Assembly (NCBI GenBank): GCA_035411585.1 | Contig: DAONTI010000007.1 | Coordinates: forward strand, 62,001 to 126,000 | DNA length: 64,000 bases | Source: MWDV01 sp002070715 | GTDB taxonomy: Bacteria; Verrucomicrobiota; Verrucomicrobiia; Limisphaerales; MWDV01 | Direction: 5' to 3' | Shown: positions 8,232 to 16,480 of the stretch, in pieces | Layout: every line of letters begins with the position of its first letter | Numbering within the stretch: position 1 is the stretch's first letter | Notes under the pieces: generated by a model | What the model was told of the DNA's origin: nothing | The model's database searches: none | Seen by the model: only the letters and a program-made list of their open reading frames with translations | Position numbers and translations under genes: made by a program

Positions 8232-8909
8232 ATGGGACAGAAAACGAATCCAATTGGTTTGCGGGTCGCCGTCAACAAGGACTGGCGCTCGAAGTGGTAT
8301 TCGGAGAAGCGCGAGTTCGGGAAGCTTCTCAGCGAGGATCGCGAGATCCGCGATTTGTTGAAGAAGAAGCTCGAATCAGCCTCGGTGCCGCGGATTTTGA
8401 TTGAGCGGGCCACGAACCGCTGCCGGGTGACCATTTTGACGGCACGCCCGGGAGTGGTCATTGGCCGCAAAGGCGCGGAAATTGACAAGCTCAAGGAAGA
8501 ATTGAGCCTCATGACCGGCAAGGAAATCTACGTGGACATCGTGGAGATCAAGCAGCCGGAGATCGAAGCCCAGTTGGTGGCGGAAAACGTGGCGCTGCAA
8601 CTGGAGCGGCGGGTGTCGTTCCGCCGGGCGATGAAAAAAGCGGTGCAAGTAGCCAAGGATTTCGGCGCGCAGGGCATCAAGATTCGTTGCGCCGGCCGGC
8701 TGGGCGGCGCGGAACTGGCGCGCGTGGAACAGTATCACTGGGGACGGGTGCCGCTGCACACCCTGCGGGCGGACATTGATTACGGATTTGCCGAGGCCAA
8801 AACCCTGTATGGCAAACTGGGGGTCAAGTGCTGGATTTGCAAGGGCGACGTGCGCGCCGAAGCGAAGACCGCCGCCGCGCCGGCCACGGCACCGGGGGCG
8901 GCGAGTTGA
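8232..8909 (+). CDS. rpsC: Ribosomal protein S3
   Basis: I start S3 at ATG 8232 (MGQKTNPIGLRVAVNKDWRS), the universal beginning of this protein; an upstream in-frame start would overlap rplV without homology. The product is 225 residues. The KH domain is clear (TARPGVVIGRKGAEIDKL, a G-x-x-G type loop) and is followed by the S3 C-terminal domain (GIKIRCAGRLGGAELARVEQ). S3 forms part of the mRNA entry channel of the 30S subunit. The last 15 residues are an Ala/Pro-rich tail, short and probably disordered. Confidence 0.97.
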   Translation: MGQKTNPIGLRVAVNKDWRSKWYSEKREFGKLLSEDREIRDLLKKKLESASVPRILIERATNRCRVTILTARPGVVIGRKGAEIDKLKEELSLMTGKEIYVDIVEIKQPEIEAQLVAENVALQLERRVSFRRAMKKAVQVAKDFGAQGIKIRCAGRLGGAELARVEQYHWGRVPLHTLRADIDYGFAEAKTLYGKLGVKCWICKGDVRAEAKTAAAPATAPGAAS

Positions 8910-8936
8910 AGTTGAATTGGAGATAAGGACAGGCTT

Positions 8937-9356
8937 ATGGCGTTGATGCCCGAACGAGTCAAGTATCGCAAGATGCACCGCGGCAGCCGCGCGGGGCTGG
9001 CGTACGCCGGCAACACCGTCGTGTTCGGCCGGTACGGTTTGCAGGCGCTGGAGCGGTGCTGGCTGGACACCAAACAAATTGAAGCCGCCCGCGTGGCCAT
9101 CAACCGGTTCATGAAGCGGCACGGGAAGATGTGGATTCGCGTCTTTCCACAGAAGTCTTTCACCAAGAAGCCGTTGGAAACCCGTATGGGCAAGGGCAAG
9201 GGCCCGCTCGAATCGTGGGTGGCGGTGATCCGCCCGGCGAACGTGCTGTTTGAAGTGGATGGCGTGCCGGAGGCAACGGCGCGGGAAGCCATGCGCCTGG
9301 CGGCCACGAAGCTGCCCCTGGCCACGAAATTCATCACCCGGCGGCCGCAAGGCTGA
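8937..9356 (+). CDS. rplP: Ribosomal protein L16
   Basis: A 139-residue L16, normal length. It starts MALMPERVKYRKMHRGSRAG and contains AARVAINRFMKRHGKMWIRV and the loop ETRMGKGKGPLESWVAVI, which reaches toward the peptidyl transferase centre. L16 organises the A-site tRNA binding region of the 50S subunit. The Arg that L16 hydroxylases modify in some bacteria lies in the RMGKGKG loop; no hydroxylase gene is present in this window. A purine-rich ribosome binding site (GGAGATAAGGACAGG) precedes the ATG. Confidence 0.97.
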   Translation: MALMPERVKYRKMHRGSRAGLAYAGNTVVFGRYGLQALERCWLDTKQIEAARVAINRFMKRHGKMWIRVFPQKSFTKKPLETRMGKGKGPLESWVAVIRPANVLFEVDGVPEATAREAMRLAATKLPLATKFITRRPQG

Positions 9357-9370
9357 ACCGCGTTGCGCGT

Positions 9371-9577
9371 ATGAAGAAAGAGGATCGCAAAAAGATTCAA
9401 GAAATGACGCTGCCCGAATTGCAGGCCAAGAGCCACGATTTGCGTCAGGAAATGTTCAACCTGCGTTTGCAGCAGGCCAGTGCCCAGCTCGAAAAGCCGG
9501 CCCGGCTGCGGACGTTGCGGCGCGATATTGCGCGCCTGGAAACCCGCGCCAGCGCATTGCGGCGCAAGCAAGCTTAA
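9371..9577 (+). CDS. rpmC: Ribosomal protein L29
   Basis: A 68-residue L29 made of two antiparallel helices: MTLPELQAKSHDLRQEMFNL and the arm after QQASAQLEKPARLRTLRRDI. It sits near the peptide exit tunnel of the 50S subunit next to L23 and helps form the docking site for trigger factor and SRP. Position between rplP and rpsQ is canonical, with gaps of 14 and 12 bases. Confidence 0.95.
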   Translation: MKKEDRKKIQEMTLPELQAKSHDLRQEMFNLRLQQASAQLEKPARLRTLRRDIARLETRASALRRKQA

Positions 9578-9589
9578 AGCGGACCTGGT

Positions 9590-9874
9590 ATGGCGGAAAC
9601 GACAGCACAAAAAGGGAGCCGGCGGGGCAACCGCAAGGAACGCGTGGGCGAGGTCATCGCCGCGCGCATGAGCAAGACCATCGTGGTGCGCGTGCAGCGG
9701 CGCTTTGCGCATCCGCGCTTCAAGAAGGTGGTCACGGCGTACAAGAAATTTTACGCGCACGACGAGAAGAATGAGGCCAAACCGGGCGACCGGGTGCGCA
9801 TTCTGGAAACGCGGCCGCTTTCCAAAATGAAGCGGTGGCGGCTGGCAGAAATCGTGGAGCGCGCGGTCATTTGA
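9590..9874 (+). CDS. rpsQ: Ribosomal protein S17
   Basis: A 94-residue S17 with the OB-fold signatures RKERVGEVIAARMSKTIVVR, VQRRFAHPRFKKVVTAYKKF and PGDRVRILETRPLSKMKRWR. It is a primary 16S rRNA binder in the 30S body. The N-terminus carries about 12 extra residues (MAETTAQKGSRR) before the usual start, a mild extension. The stop is 10 bases before rplN, where GGAGGG provides a strong ribosome binding site. Confidence 0.96.
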   Translation: MAETTAQKGSRRGNRKERVGEVIAARMSKTIVVRVQRRFAHPRFKKVVTAYKKFYAHDEKNEAKPGDRVRILETRPLSKMKRWRLAEIVERAVI

Positions 9875-9884
9875 CGGAGGGTAT

Positions 9885-10250
9885 ATGTTGCAAGTCAGAT
9901 CTCATCTGGACGTGGCGGATAATACGGGCGCGAAAGTCGCCTGGGCCATCGGCGTGCTGGGGCGCAATCAGCACTACGCGGGTGTGGGCGACGTCATCAA
10001 AGTGCATATCAAGGACGCGGCGCCCGACAGCCAGATCAAAAAAGGCGAGGTCTGCAACGCCGTCATCGTCCGCACCCGGCAGCCCATCCGGCGCAGCGAT
10101 GGTTCGTACCTGCGTTTCGACCGGAACGCGGTGGTGATCATTGACGCGGATCTGAATCCCAAGGGCACGCGCATTTTCGGGCCGGTCGCCCGCGAACTGC
10201 GCGAAAAGAAGTTCATGAAGATCATCTCGTTGGCCCCGGAAGTGATTTGA
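9885..10250 (+). CDS. rplN: Ribosomal protein L14
   Basis: A 121-residue L14, full length. It shows the classic MLQVRSHLDVADNTGAKVAW start, KKGEVCNAVIVRTRQPIRRS, and GTRIFGPVARELREKKFMKI toward the end. L14 lies on the 50S interface and binds 23S rRNA and L19; it is also the docking site of the silencing factor RsfS. A strong GGAGGG ribosome binding site lies 7 bases upstream. Confidence 0.97.
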   Translation: MLQVRSHLDVADNTGAKVAWAIGVLGRNQHYAGVGDVIKVHIKDAAPDSQIKKGEVCNAVIVRTRQPIRRSDGSYLRFDRNAVVIIDADLNPKGTRIFGPVARELREKKFMKIISLAPEVI

Positions 10251-10253
10251 ATT

Positions 10254-10523
10254 ATGGCAGGGTTGCATGTCAAAAAGGGCGACGAGATCGTCGTCATCGC
10301 CGGCGTGGATAAAGGCAAGCGCGGCAAGATCATCCAGGTCATCCCGAAGAAACAGCGGGTGCGGGTCGAGGGCGTGCATCTGATCAAGCGGCACACCCGC
10401 AAGAGTCAGAACCATCCCCAGGGCGCCATCGTGGAGCGGGAGGGGACGCTGCATATCTCGAACGTGATGCGGGCGGACCGGTTTGACGCCCGAGCCGCCA
10501 AACGCGGCGCCCCGGCGGCGTGA
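10254..10523 (+). CDS. rplX: Ribosomal protein L24
   Basis: An 89-residue L24, slightly shorter than the usual 100-105. The KOW motif is at the start (VKKGDEIVVIAGVDKGKRGK), followed by VRVEGVHLIKRHTRKSQNHP and GAIVEREGTLHISNVM. L24 nucleates assembly of the 50S subunit at the 5' end of 23S rRNA. The C-terminal segment after the HISNVM strand is curtailed. It starts only 3 bases after the rplN stop. Confidence 0.96.
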   Translation: MAGLHVKKGDEIVVIAGVDKGKRGKIIQVIPKKQRVRVEGVHLIKRHTRKSQNHPQGAIVEREGTLHISNVMRADRFDARAAKRGAPAA

Positions 10524-10555
10524 ACCGCGGACGCGAGGAGTGGGAAGCAAGGCAC

Positions 10556-11101
10556 ATGAAAGCCAGACTTTACAAGAAATACGTGGAAGAAGTGGTCCCG
10601 GCCCTCAAGGCCCGGCACCAATATGCCAATCCGCACCTGATCCCGCGGATGACCAAGATCGTGGTCAACATGGGCGTCAGCGCGAGCCTGGAAAAAACGG
10701 CGGTGGAAGACGCCGCCAAGGACCTGGCCCAGATCACTGGGCGCAAACCGGTCATCAACAAATCCCGGCATAATGTGTCCAATTTCAAATTGCGGGAAGG
10801 CCAGGCCATCGGCTGCCGGGTGACGCTACGGGGCGATGCCATGTATGAATTTTTTGACCGGTTGGTTGCCACCGCCCTGCCGCGCGTCCGTGACTTCCGC
10901 GGGCTTTCGACCCGCAGTTTCGACGGCCGCGGCAACTATTCGCTGGGGCTGGCTGATCAGACCATTTTTCCGGAGATTGATCTGGATAAAATCAAGCGGC
11001 AACAGGGGATGGACGTGACCATTGTGACCACGGCGTCGGACGACGCCCAGGCGCACGACCTCCTGAAATTGATGGGCATGCCGTTCGCGGAGAATCGTTA
11101 A
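10556..11101 (+). CDS. rplE: Ribosomal protein L5
   Basis: I use ATG 10556 (MKARLYKKYVEEVVPALKAR), which matches the normal L5 start and has a GAGGAG ribosome binding site about 16 bases upstream; a longer frame would overlap rplX. The product is 181 residues. Signatures are IPRMTKIVVNMGVS, AQITGRKPVINKSRHNVSNF, LREGQAIGCRVTLRG and the 5S-contact region DFRGLSTRSFDGRGNYSLGL. L5 binds 5S rRNA in the central protuberance and contacts P-site tRNA. Confidence 0.97.
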   Translation: MKARLYKKYVEEVVPALKARHQYANPHLIPRMTKIVVNMGVSASLEKTAVEDAAKDLAQITGRKPVINKSRHNVSNFKLREGQAIGCRVTLRGDAMYEFFDRLVATALPRVRDFRGLSTRSFDGRGNYSLGLADQTIFPEIDLDKIKRQQGMDVTIVTTASDDAQAHDLLKLMGMPFAENR

Positions 11102-11108
11102 GACAGTT

Positions 11109-11378
11109 ATGGCCAAAAAATCGTGGATTGAACGCAACAAGCGGAAGGCGGCGACAGTGAAAAAATACGCCGCCAAGCGCGCGGAATTGAAGGCGAAGCG
11201 GGATTATGCCGGGTTGACGCAGCTCCCGCGCGACGCCAGCCCGGTGCGCGTGGTCAATCGCTGTTCCATGAGCGGTCGCCGGCATGCTTATCTGCGCAAG
11301 TTTGGCTGCTCGCGGCTGACGTTCCGCGAGGCGGCGCTGAATGGTTTGATCCCCGGTGTGGTGAAGGCAAGCTGGTAA
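11109..11378 (+). CDS. rpsN: Ribosomal protein S14 (zinc-independent type)
   Basis: An 89-residue S14 of the long form: MAKKSWIERNKRKAATVKKY, then SPVRVVNRCSMSGRRHAYLR and FGCSRLTFREAALNGLIPGV. The two cysteines are not arranged as the C-x2-C...C-x2-C zinc ribbon of the short form, so this is the zinc-free version common in Gram-negative bacteria. It belongs to the 30S head. The next gene, rpsH, follows after 6 bases. Confidence 0.96.
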   Translation: MAKKSWIERNKRKAATVKKYAAKRAELKAKRDYAGLTQLPRDASPVRVVNRCSMSGRRHAYLRKFGCSRLTFREAALNGLIPGVVKASW

Positions 11379-11384
11379 AACACT

Positions 11385-11768
11385 ATGGACCCGATCGCTG
11401 ACATGTTGACCCGCATTCGCAACGGCGCGCGCGCCCTGCGCCCCGTCGTTGAAGTGCCCCACTCACAGATCAAGGAAAGCATTGCCGGCGTGCTGCGCCG
11501 GGAAGGCTATCTCACCGATTGTTCGGTGGAAGGACAGCGCGTGAAGAAATTGAAGCTGCGGTTGAAGTACGAAGGCAAGCGCAGCGTGATCGAAGGCCTG
11601 CGCCGCGTCAGCAAGCCCGGCTTGCGCCACTACGTCGGGGCGACGGAGATCCCCCGCGTGCGGGCCGGATTGGGTGTGGTGATTATGTCCACCTCCGAAG
11701 GCGTCATGACGGGCGCCCAAGCCCGCCAGAAAAACTTGGGAGGCGAAGTGCTTTGTTTCGTCTGGTAA
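11385..11768 (+). CDS. rpsH: Ribosomal protein S8
   Basis: A 127-residue S8, close to the usual 130. It starts MDPIADMLTRIRNGARALRP. The C-terminal domain contains GLRRVSKPGLRHYVGATEIP, RVRAGLGVVIMSTSEGVMTG and the GEVLCFVW end. S8 binds helix 21 of 16S rRNA. In E. coli it represses the spc operon by binding its mRNA near rplE; a matching mRNA site was not identified here. Confidence 0.97.
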   Translation: MDPIADMLTRIRNGARALRPVVEVPHSQIKESIAGVLRREGYLTDCSVEGQRVKKLKLRLKYEGKRSVIEGLRRVSKPGLRHYVGATEIPRVRAGLGVVIMSTSEGVMTGAQARQKNLGGEVLCFVW

Positions 11769-11780
11769 GGACCTGAAGAT

Positions 11781-12317
11781 ATGTCACGCATTGGAAAACA
11801 GCCGATTGCCCTGCCGCCGAAAGTCAAGGTGGACCTGAAGGGCCGTACCGTGTTGGTGGAAGGCCCGAAAGGCAAGCTCACCCTGGAATTGCCCGCCCGC
11901 ACGGCGCTCAAGGTGGAGGGCAACGAAGTGGTGCTCTCGCGGAACGGGGACGACGCCGAAGCCCGGGCGCTCCACGGCTTGAGCCGGGCTTTGGTGAACA
12001 ACATGGTCAAAGGAGTCTCCGAAGGGTTTGTCAAGAAGCTGGAGATTCACGGCGTTGGGTTCCGGGCTGCGGTCGAAGGCGCCACCGTCACCATGAATTT
12101 GGGTTACGCCCATCCCGTGGTGTACGAAGTGCCGGAGTCGGTCAAGGTCACCGTGGAGGACAACACCAAACTGACCATCGAGGGACCGGACAAACAAAAA
12201 GTGGGCTTGGTGGCCTCCGAGCTGCGCAGTTTTTATCCGCCCGAACCGTACAAGGGCAAGGGCGTCCGTTATGCCGGCGAACGCATCATTCGCAAGGAAG
12301 GCAAGAAGGTTCAGTAA
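11781..12317 (+). CDS. rplF: Ribosomal protein L6
   Basis: A 178-residue L6, the expected length, with two related alpha/beta domains. It starts MSRIGKQPIALPPKVKVDLK. The second domain carries the family signature PEPYKGKGVRYAGERIIRKE near the C-terminus. L6 sits at the base of the L7/L12 stalk near the sarcin-ricin loop. A 43-base gap to rplR is one of the longer gaps in the cluster. Confidence 0.97.
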   Translation: MSRIGKQPIALPPKVKVDLKGRTVLVEGPKGKLTLELPARTALKVEGNEVVLSRNGDDAEARALHGLSRALVNNMVKGVSEGFVKKLEIHGVGFRAAVEGATVTMNLGYAHPVVYEVPESVKVTVEDNTKLTIEGPDKQKVGLVASELRSFYPPEPYKGKGVRYAGERIIRKEGKKVQ

Positions 12318-12360
12318 TTCGAAACGACAGTGTTCACGGCCCAATCCGTGACCCGATACC

Positions 12361-12765
12361 ATGAGAGTCGAAAAGAAACAACAACTGGCCCGGCGCCGGC
12401 ACTGGCGGGTGCGCCGGAAGGTCCGCGGCACCGCCGAGCGTCCGCGGATGGCGGTGCGGTTCACCAATCAAAATATCCACGTGCAGTTCATTGACGACAC
12501 CCGGGGCGTGACGCTCGCGGCGGTGTCCACAACCAGCAAGTCGGTGCCGAACCGCGACCAGTTGACGGCCAACGTGAAAAGCGCCGGGGTGGTGGGGCAA
12601 CTGGCGGCGCAAGCCGCCTTGGCGAAAGGCATTCAAAGCGTGGTCTTCGACCGCGGAGGCGCCCGCTATCACTGGTCGCCCGCCAAAGGCAAGGAAGGCC
12701 AACCCGTGTACGGCAAGGTTGCGGCGCTGGCCATGGCCGCGCGGGAAGCCGGGCTGAAATTTTAA
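12361..12765 (+). CDS. rplR: Ribosomal protein L18
   Basis: A 134-residue L18, some 14-17 residues longer than the average form. Visible signatures are RRRHWRVRRKVRGTAERPRM, AVRFTNQNIHVQFIDDTRGV and the C-terminal VFDRGGARYHWSPAKGKEGQ, KVAALAMAAREAGLKF. L18 binds 5S rRNA in the central protuberance together with L5. The extra length is in the PAKGKEGQPVY loop, where the usual form has GR-x-H-G-K/R-V, so this loop may be specific to the phylum. Confidence 0.95.
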   Translation: MRVEKKQQLARRRHWRVRRKVRGTAERPRMAVRFTNQNIHVQFIDDTRGVTLAAVSTTSKSVPNRDQLTANVKSAGVVGQLAAQAALAKGIQSVVFDRGGARYHWSPAKGKEGQPVYGKVAALAMAAREAGLKF

Positions 12766-12782
12766 CCAACGGAGAAATCACT

Positions 12783-13448
12783 GTGGCTGACAACGAGAAT
12801 ATCGCGGTGGAAGAAAAACAGCAGACGGCGCGTCCCGAAGGCCGGGGGCCGGGATCGGGCCGCGGCCGCCGGGCCCGCACGCTGGCGGAGGCGCCGGAGA
12901 TGTCGTTCACGGGGGAAGGACAGGAAGAACTCGTCGAGAAGGTGGTTTTCATTAACCGATCCTCCAAGGTGGTCAAGGGAGGCCGGCGGTTCTCGTTCAG
13001 CGCCCTCGTGGTGGTGGGCGACCGCAAAGGCCGCGTGGGCGTGGGCCTGGGCAAGGCGGGCGAAGTCGCGGACGCCATCCGGCGCGGCGGGGAAGACGCG
13101 CGGGTCAACATGGTCCCGGTGGCCCTCAAAGACGCCACTATTCCGCATGAGGTTTTTGCCCGGTACAGCGGCGCCCGGGTTTTATTGCGTCCGGCCTCTC
13201 CCGGCACCGGAGTGATCGCGGGCAAGACGGTCCGGGCGGTTCTGGAATCGGTGGGCATCCGCGATATCCTGAGCAAATCGCTCGGGTCCAAGAATGCCGC
13301 CAACGTGGTCAAAGCCACCCTGCAGGCGCTGTTATCCCTGCGGCTGCGGGAGGATATTTACAAGAGCCGCGGTTTGGAATTGAAGAAGCCGGAGACGCCG
13401 GCGGCCCCAGAACCTGCGGCCTCCGAACCGGTGGCCACAACTGCTTGA
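12783..13448 (+). CDS. rpsE: Ribosomal protein S5 with extended ends
   Basis: A 221-residue S5 starting at a GTG (12783); GGAGA at 12771-12775 serves as ribosome binding site. The double-stranded RNA binding domain (VFINRSSKVVKGGRRFSFSA, DRKGRVGVGLGKAGEVADAI) and C-terminal domain (GTGVIAGKTVRAVLESVGIR) are intact. There are charged, Gly/Arg-rich extra residues at the N-terminus (about 40) and an Ala/Pro-rich C-terminal tail; the usual length is about 165-175. S5 shapes the mRNA entry site and affects decoding accuracy. rplO begins 4 bases after the stop with no rpmD between. Confidence 0.96.
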   Translation: MADNENIAVEEKQQTARPEGRGPGSGRGRRARTLAEAPEMSFTGEGQEELVEKVVFINRSSKVVKGGRRFSFSALVVVGDRKGRVGVGLGKAGEVADAIRRGGEDARVNMVPVALKDATIPHEVFARYSGARVLLRPASPGTGVIAGKTVRAVLESVGIRDILSKSLGSKNAANVVKATLQALLSLRLREDIYKSRGLELKKPETPAAPEPAASEPVATTA

Positions 13449-13452
13449 GTTT

Positions 13453-13923
13453 ATGCGTTTACATAATTTGAAACCCCGTCCGGGCGCCAAGCACCGCCGC
13501 AAGCGGCTGGGCCAGGGCGAAGCCAGTGGTCGCGGCAAAACCGCCGGGCGCGGTCACAAGGGCCAGGCCTCCCGGGCCGGCAGTTCCGTCCGTCCGACGT
13601 TTGAAGGCGGTCAGATGCCGTTGTATCGGCGTCTGCCCAAACGCGGCTTCAACAACAAGCGGTTCGCCACCCGGTACGCCGGGGTCAATGTGGCCGCGCT
13701 CAATCAATTTGAAGAAGGGGCGACGGTGGACGAGGCGGCGCTGCGTCAGGCGGGGCTGGCCAAGGGCCGTTTTGACGGCATCAAGATTCTCGGGGACGGC
13801 GAGTTGACCCGGAAGCTCACGGTGAGCGCGCACGCTTTCAGTGCCGCCGCCCGGACCAAGATCGAAGCCAAGGGCGGTCGGTGCCAGTTGGTGGGTGACG
13901 CCGCCGCGGTCGCCGCCAGCTAA
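13453..13923 (+). CDS. rplO: Ribosomal protein L15
   Basis: A 156-residue L15 starting MRLHNLKPRPGAKHRRKRLG. It has the Gly-rich GEASGRGKTAGRGHKGQASR extension that runs into the 50S core and the C-terminal globular domain (GEGELTR-like region DGELTRKLTVSAHAFSAAAR). It follows rpsE by 4 bases, so L30 (rpmD), normally between them, is missing, as in several other bacterial groups. secY begins 12 bases downstream. Confidence 0.96.
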   Translation: MRLHNLKPRPGAKHRRKRLGQGEASGRGKTAGRGHKGQASRAGSSVRPTFEGGQMPLYRRLPKRGFNNKRFATRYAGVNVAALNQFEEGATVDEAALRQAGLAKGRFDGIKILGDGELTRKLTVSAHAFSAAARTKIEAKGGRCQLVGDAAAVAAS

Positions 13924-13935
13924 ATCGCTCTCCCC

Positions 13936-15324
13936 ATGCTTGCCGCCATCGTCAACACGTTCAAAAACTGCTTCCGCATTCCGGAACTCAAGTCGCGCAT
14001 CCTGTTCACGCTGCTGCTCCTGGCGGTTTGCCGTCTCACCGCGTATATTCATTGCCCCGGATTGGATGGCAACGAATTGGCCGCTTTTTTCAAGCGGGCG
14101 GCGGCGCAGGATCCCAGCGGTGGCGTCATCGGGCTGTACAGCATGTTCACCGGCGGCGCCTTGGAGAATTGCGCCATCGGCGCCCTGGGCATCATGCCCT
14201 ACATCAGCGCCACGATTATTCTGCAGTTGATGACGGCGGTGGTGCCGCATTTGAGCAAGCTGGCCCGGGAGGAAGGCGGGCGGACCAAGATCATTCAATA
14301 CGGCCGTTATTTGACGGTGTTGTTGTGTCTCGGCCAGGGGTTTGTTATGGCGTTGGGCTGGGAGCATCCCAATAAAATTTTCGGCGAAGGCATCGGCCGG
14401 CTGGTGGCGTATTCGGATACGTGGATTTGGTGGTATCGCATTCAAACCACCTTGATCCTGACGACTGGCACCATGCTGTTGATGTGGTTGGGCGAACAGA
14501 TCACGGATCGGGGCATCGGGAACGGCGTCTCCTTGGTCATTACCATTGGTATTTTGGCGCGGCTGCCCGCGGCGTTCATCGCCCTCAAAGATATGTTCTT
14601 TCCGGGGGACGGCGTGGAGAGGATTTTCAATTTGGGGCACGGGGTGGCCTTGTTATTGTTGCTCGCCGGGGTTATCGCCGGGGTCATCGCCGTGACCCAG
14701 GCCCAACGGAAGGTGCCGGTGCAATATGCCCAACGCGCGGTAGGACGGAAGGTTTATTCCGGCGGGACCTCCTTCATGCCGTTGCGGGTGAATTATTCGG
14801 GCGTCATGCCGATCATCTTCGCCCAGGCCATCCTCATGTTCCCCCAGCAGATCTTTTCGCGGCTCGGGAATTTGTTCGACTTGAAATTCTTCCGCGAGAT
14901 TGCGGCGGCCCTGCAGGAAGGCGCGTTGCTCTACATGTTGGTGTACGCCGCCATGATCCTGTTCTTCTCCTATTTCTGGGTGGCGACGCAGTTCAACGAA
15001 TTACAGATCGCGGATGATTTGAAGAAGAACGGCGGGTACATTCCCGGCGTGCGCCCCGGACGCGCGACCAGTGATTTTCTGCACGGCGCGATGCACCGGA
15101 TCACCTTGGCGGGGGCGGTGTTTTTGACCGTTATTGCGGTGATTCCCATTTTGATGAACAAGGGGATGAAGATACCGTACGCGGTGGGTACGTTCTTCGG
15201 CGGCACCAGTATTCTGATCACCGTGGGGGTCATGCTGGACACGATGCGTCAGGTGGAGTCGCATCTGTTGATGCGCCATTACGACGGCTTTTTGAAGAAA
15301 GGGCGCTTGCGGGGCAAGTTTTGA
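13936..15324 (+). CDS. secY: Protein translocase subunit SecY
   Basis: A 462-residue SecY with ten predicted membrane helices. Family signatures seen are GIMPYISATIILQLMTAVVP in the TM2 region, the cytosolic loop after QRKVPVQYAQRAVGRKVYSG, PLRVNYSGVMPIIFAQAILM (TM7) and DDLKKNGGYIPGVRPG with the conserved Arg of the ribosome/SecA-binding loop. It forms the central channel of the Sec translocon with SecE and SecG. The location after rplO is universal; adk, which often follows, is absent and map comes next. Confidence 0.97.
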   Translation: MLAAIVNTFKNCFRIPELKSRILFTLLLLAVCRLTAYIHCPGLDGNELAAFFKRAAAQDPSGGVIGLYSMFTGGALENCAIGALGIMPYISATIILQLMTAVVPHLSKLAREEGGRTKIIQYGRYLTVLLCLGQGFVMALGWEHPNKIFGEGIGRLVAYSDTWIWWYRIQTTLILTTGTMLLMWLGEQITDRGIGNGVSLVITIGILARLPAAFIALKDMFFPGDGVERIFNLGHGVALLLLLAGVIAGVIAVTQAQRKVPVQYAQRAVGRKVYSGGTSFMPLRVNYSGVMPIIFAQAILMFPQQIFSRLGNLFDLKFFREIAAALQEGALLYMLVYAAMILFFSYFWVATQFNELQIADDLKKNGGYIPGVRPGRATSDFLHGAMHRITLAGAVFLTVIAVIPILMNKGMKIPYAVGTFFGGTSILITVGVMLDTMRQVESHLLMRHYDGFLKKGRLRGKF

Positions 15325-15381
15325 CCCCGCTTGAGGCCGGTCTCCGGCCCCGCCACGATGGGAGGGGCCGGGGAGGTGACA

Positions 15382-16155
15382 ATGATCATTCTCAAGACGG
15401 AACGGGACCTGGCGGCCATGCGGCCAGCCTGCGCCATTGCCCGGGCGGTGCTCGAAGCGGTTGCGGCGTTTGTGCGCCCCGACCTCACCACCCAGGAGGT
15501 GGACGAATACGCGGCGGATTGCATCAAGCAACATGGCGCCCGCAGCGCGTTTCTCGGCTACCGGAAATATCCGTGTCACATTTGCATTTCGGTCAATGAC
15601 GAAGTGGTGCACGGCCTGGCCGGACCGCGCCGGCTTCGCTTTGGCGATATCGTGAGCCTGGACGTGGGGGTCTATTACCGCGGTTTCGTGGGCGACAACG
15701 CCCTGACGGTGGCGGTGGGCGGTTGCAGTGTGGAGGCGCAACGTTTGATGGATGTGACTGAAAGCGCGCTGACCGAAGGCATCGCGCAAGCCCGGTCGGG
15801 CAACCGGGTGACCGATGTCTCGCGGGCGATCCAGACCTGCGTTGAGCGGAACGGGTACAGCGTGGTGCGCGAGTTTGTCGGGCACGGGGTCGGGCGCGCG
15901 GTGCATGAACCGCCCGAAGTGCCGAATTTTGTGGACGCCCGGTCCTCCGCCCGGTTGCGGGCGGGGATGACGCTGGCGATTGAGCCCATGGTCAACCTGG
16001 GCGGGGCCGCCATCAAGGTGCTCAGTGATGGCTGGACAGCCGTCACCCAAGATGGTTCACTATCGGCTCATTTTGAGCACACCGTCCTGGTAACCGACGG
16101 GGCGCCGGAGATTTTGACATGCTCAGACCGGGCTGCTTTGCGGTGGAAGGCCTGA
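15382..16155 (+). CDS. map: Type I methionine aminopeptidase
   Basis: I place the start at ATG 15382 (MIILKTERDLAAMRPACAIA) because GGGGAGGTGA lies immediately upstream as a strong ribosome binding site and the 17 earlier codons have no homology. This gives 257 residues. The five metal ligands are all visible: Asp in LDVGVYYRGF, Asp in VGDNALTVAVG, His in GHGVGRAVHEPPEVPNF, Glu in AIEPMVNLG and Glu in AHFEHTVLVTD. It removes the initiator Met co-translationally in the cytoplasm. Its 3' end overlaps the infA start by 37 bases, implying translational coupling. Confidence 0.96.
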   Translation: MIILKTERDLAAMRPACAIARAVLEAVAAFVRPDLTTQEVDEYAADCIKQHGARSAFLGYRKYPCHICISVNDEVVHGLAGPRRLRFGDIVSLDVGVYYRGFVGDNALTVAVGGCSVEAQRLMDVTESALTEGIAQARSGNRVTDVSRAIQTCVERNGYSVVREFVGHGVGRAVHEPPEVPNFVDARSSARLRAGMTLAIEPMVNLGGAAIKVLSDGWTAVTQDGSLSAHFEHTVLVTDGAPEILTCSDRAALRWKA

Positions 16156-16331
16156 TTGTGATGGCGTACGGAAACGGCACCTATCGGGCACGCTTGGTCA
16201 ATGGGTATGAATTGAAAGTGTACGTGCCCGGCCGGCGCAAGTTGACCGCGCCCACTTGGGCGCCGGGCGACCGGGTGCGCTTGGAAATCTCGGCCTACGA
16301 TTTGTCGGAAGGCCGGATTATCGTGGATTAA
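16119..16331 (+). CDS. infA: Translation initiation factor IF-1
   Basis: A 70-residue S1/OB-fold protein. It aligns over its whole length with IF-1: VEGLIVMAYGNGTYRARLVN corresponds to the first strands, GYELKVYVPGRRKL to the middle, and PGDRVRLEISAYDLSEGRII to the very conserved C-terminal block. The N-terminus (MLRPGCFA) replaces the usual MAKED. The start lies inside map (37-base overlap), which I keep because a later Met would cut the first beta strand. IF-1 binds the 30S A site during initiation. The central part is more divergent than in most IF-1 proteins. Confidence 0.9.
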   Translation: MLRPGCFAVEGLIVMAYGNGTYRARLVNGYELKVYVPGRRKLTAPTWAPGDRVRLEISAYDLSEGRIIVD

Positions 16332-16345
16332 ATACAGATTTGGAT

Positions 16346-16459
16346 ATGAAAGTTCGTTCATCAGTGAAACGGCTGTGCGAGCACTGCAAAGTGGTGCGTC
16401 GCAAGGGTGTCATTCGCGTGATTTGCAGCAACCCCCGGCACAAGCAACGGCAGGGTTAA
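16346..16459 (+). CDS. rpmJ: Ribosomal protein L36 (zinc ribbon form)
   Basis: A 37-residue L36 that is easily missed because of its size. It starts MKVRSSVKRLCEHCKVVRRK and ends NPRHKQRQG. Cys11, Cys14, Cys27 and His32 form the zinc-binding set of the standard (C+) form. It stabilises the 50S subunit near the L7/L12 stalk base. The order infA-rpmJ-rpsM is classic. Confidence 0.95.
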   Translation: MKVRSSVKRLCEHCKVVRRKGVIRVICSNPRHKQRQG

Positions 16460-16480
16460 CCCCGATTTTTAGACCCGATT

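Noticed and set aside
16256..16345. Longer frame upstream of rpmJ
   Set aside because: It overlaps infA out of frame; L36 clearly begins at ATG 16346 with MKVRSSVKRLC.
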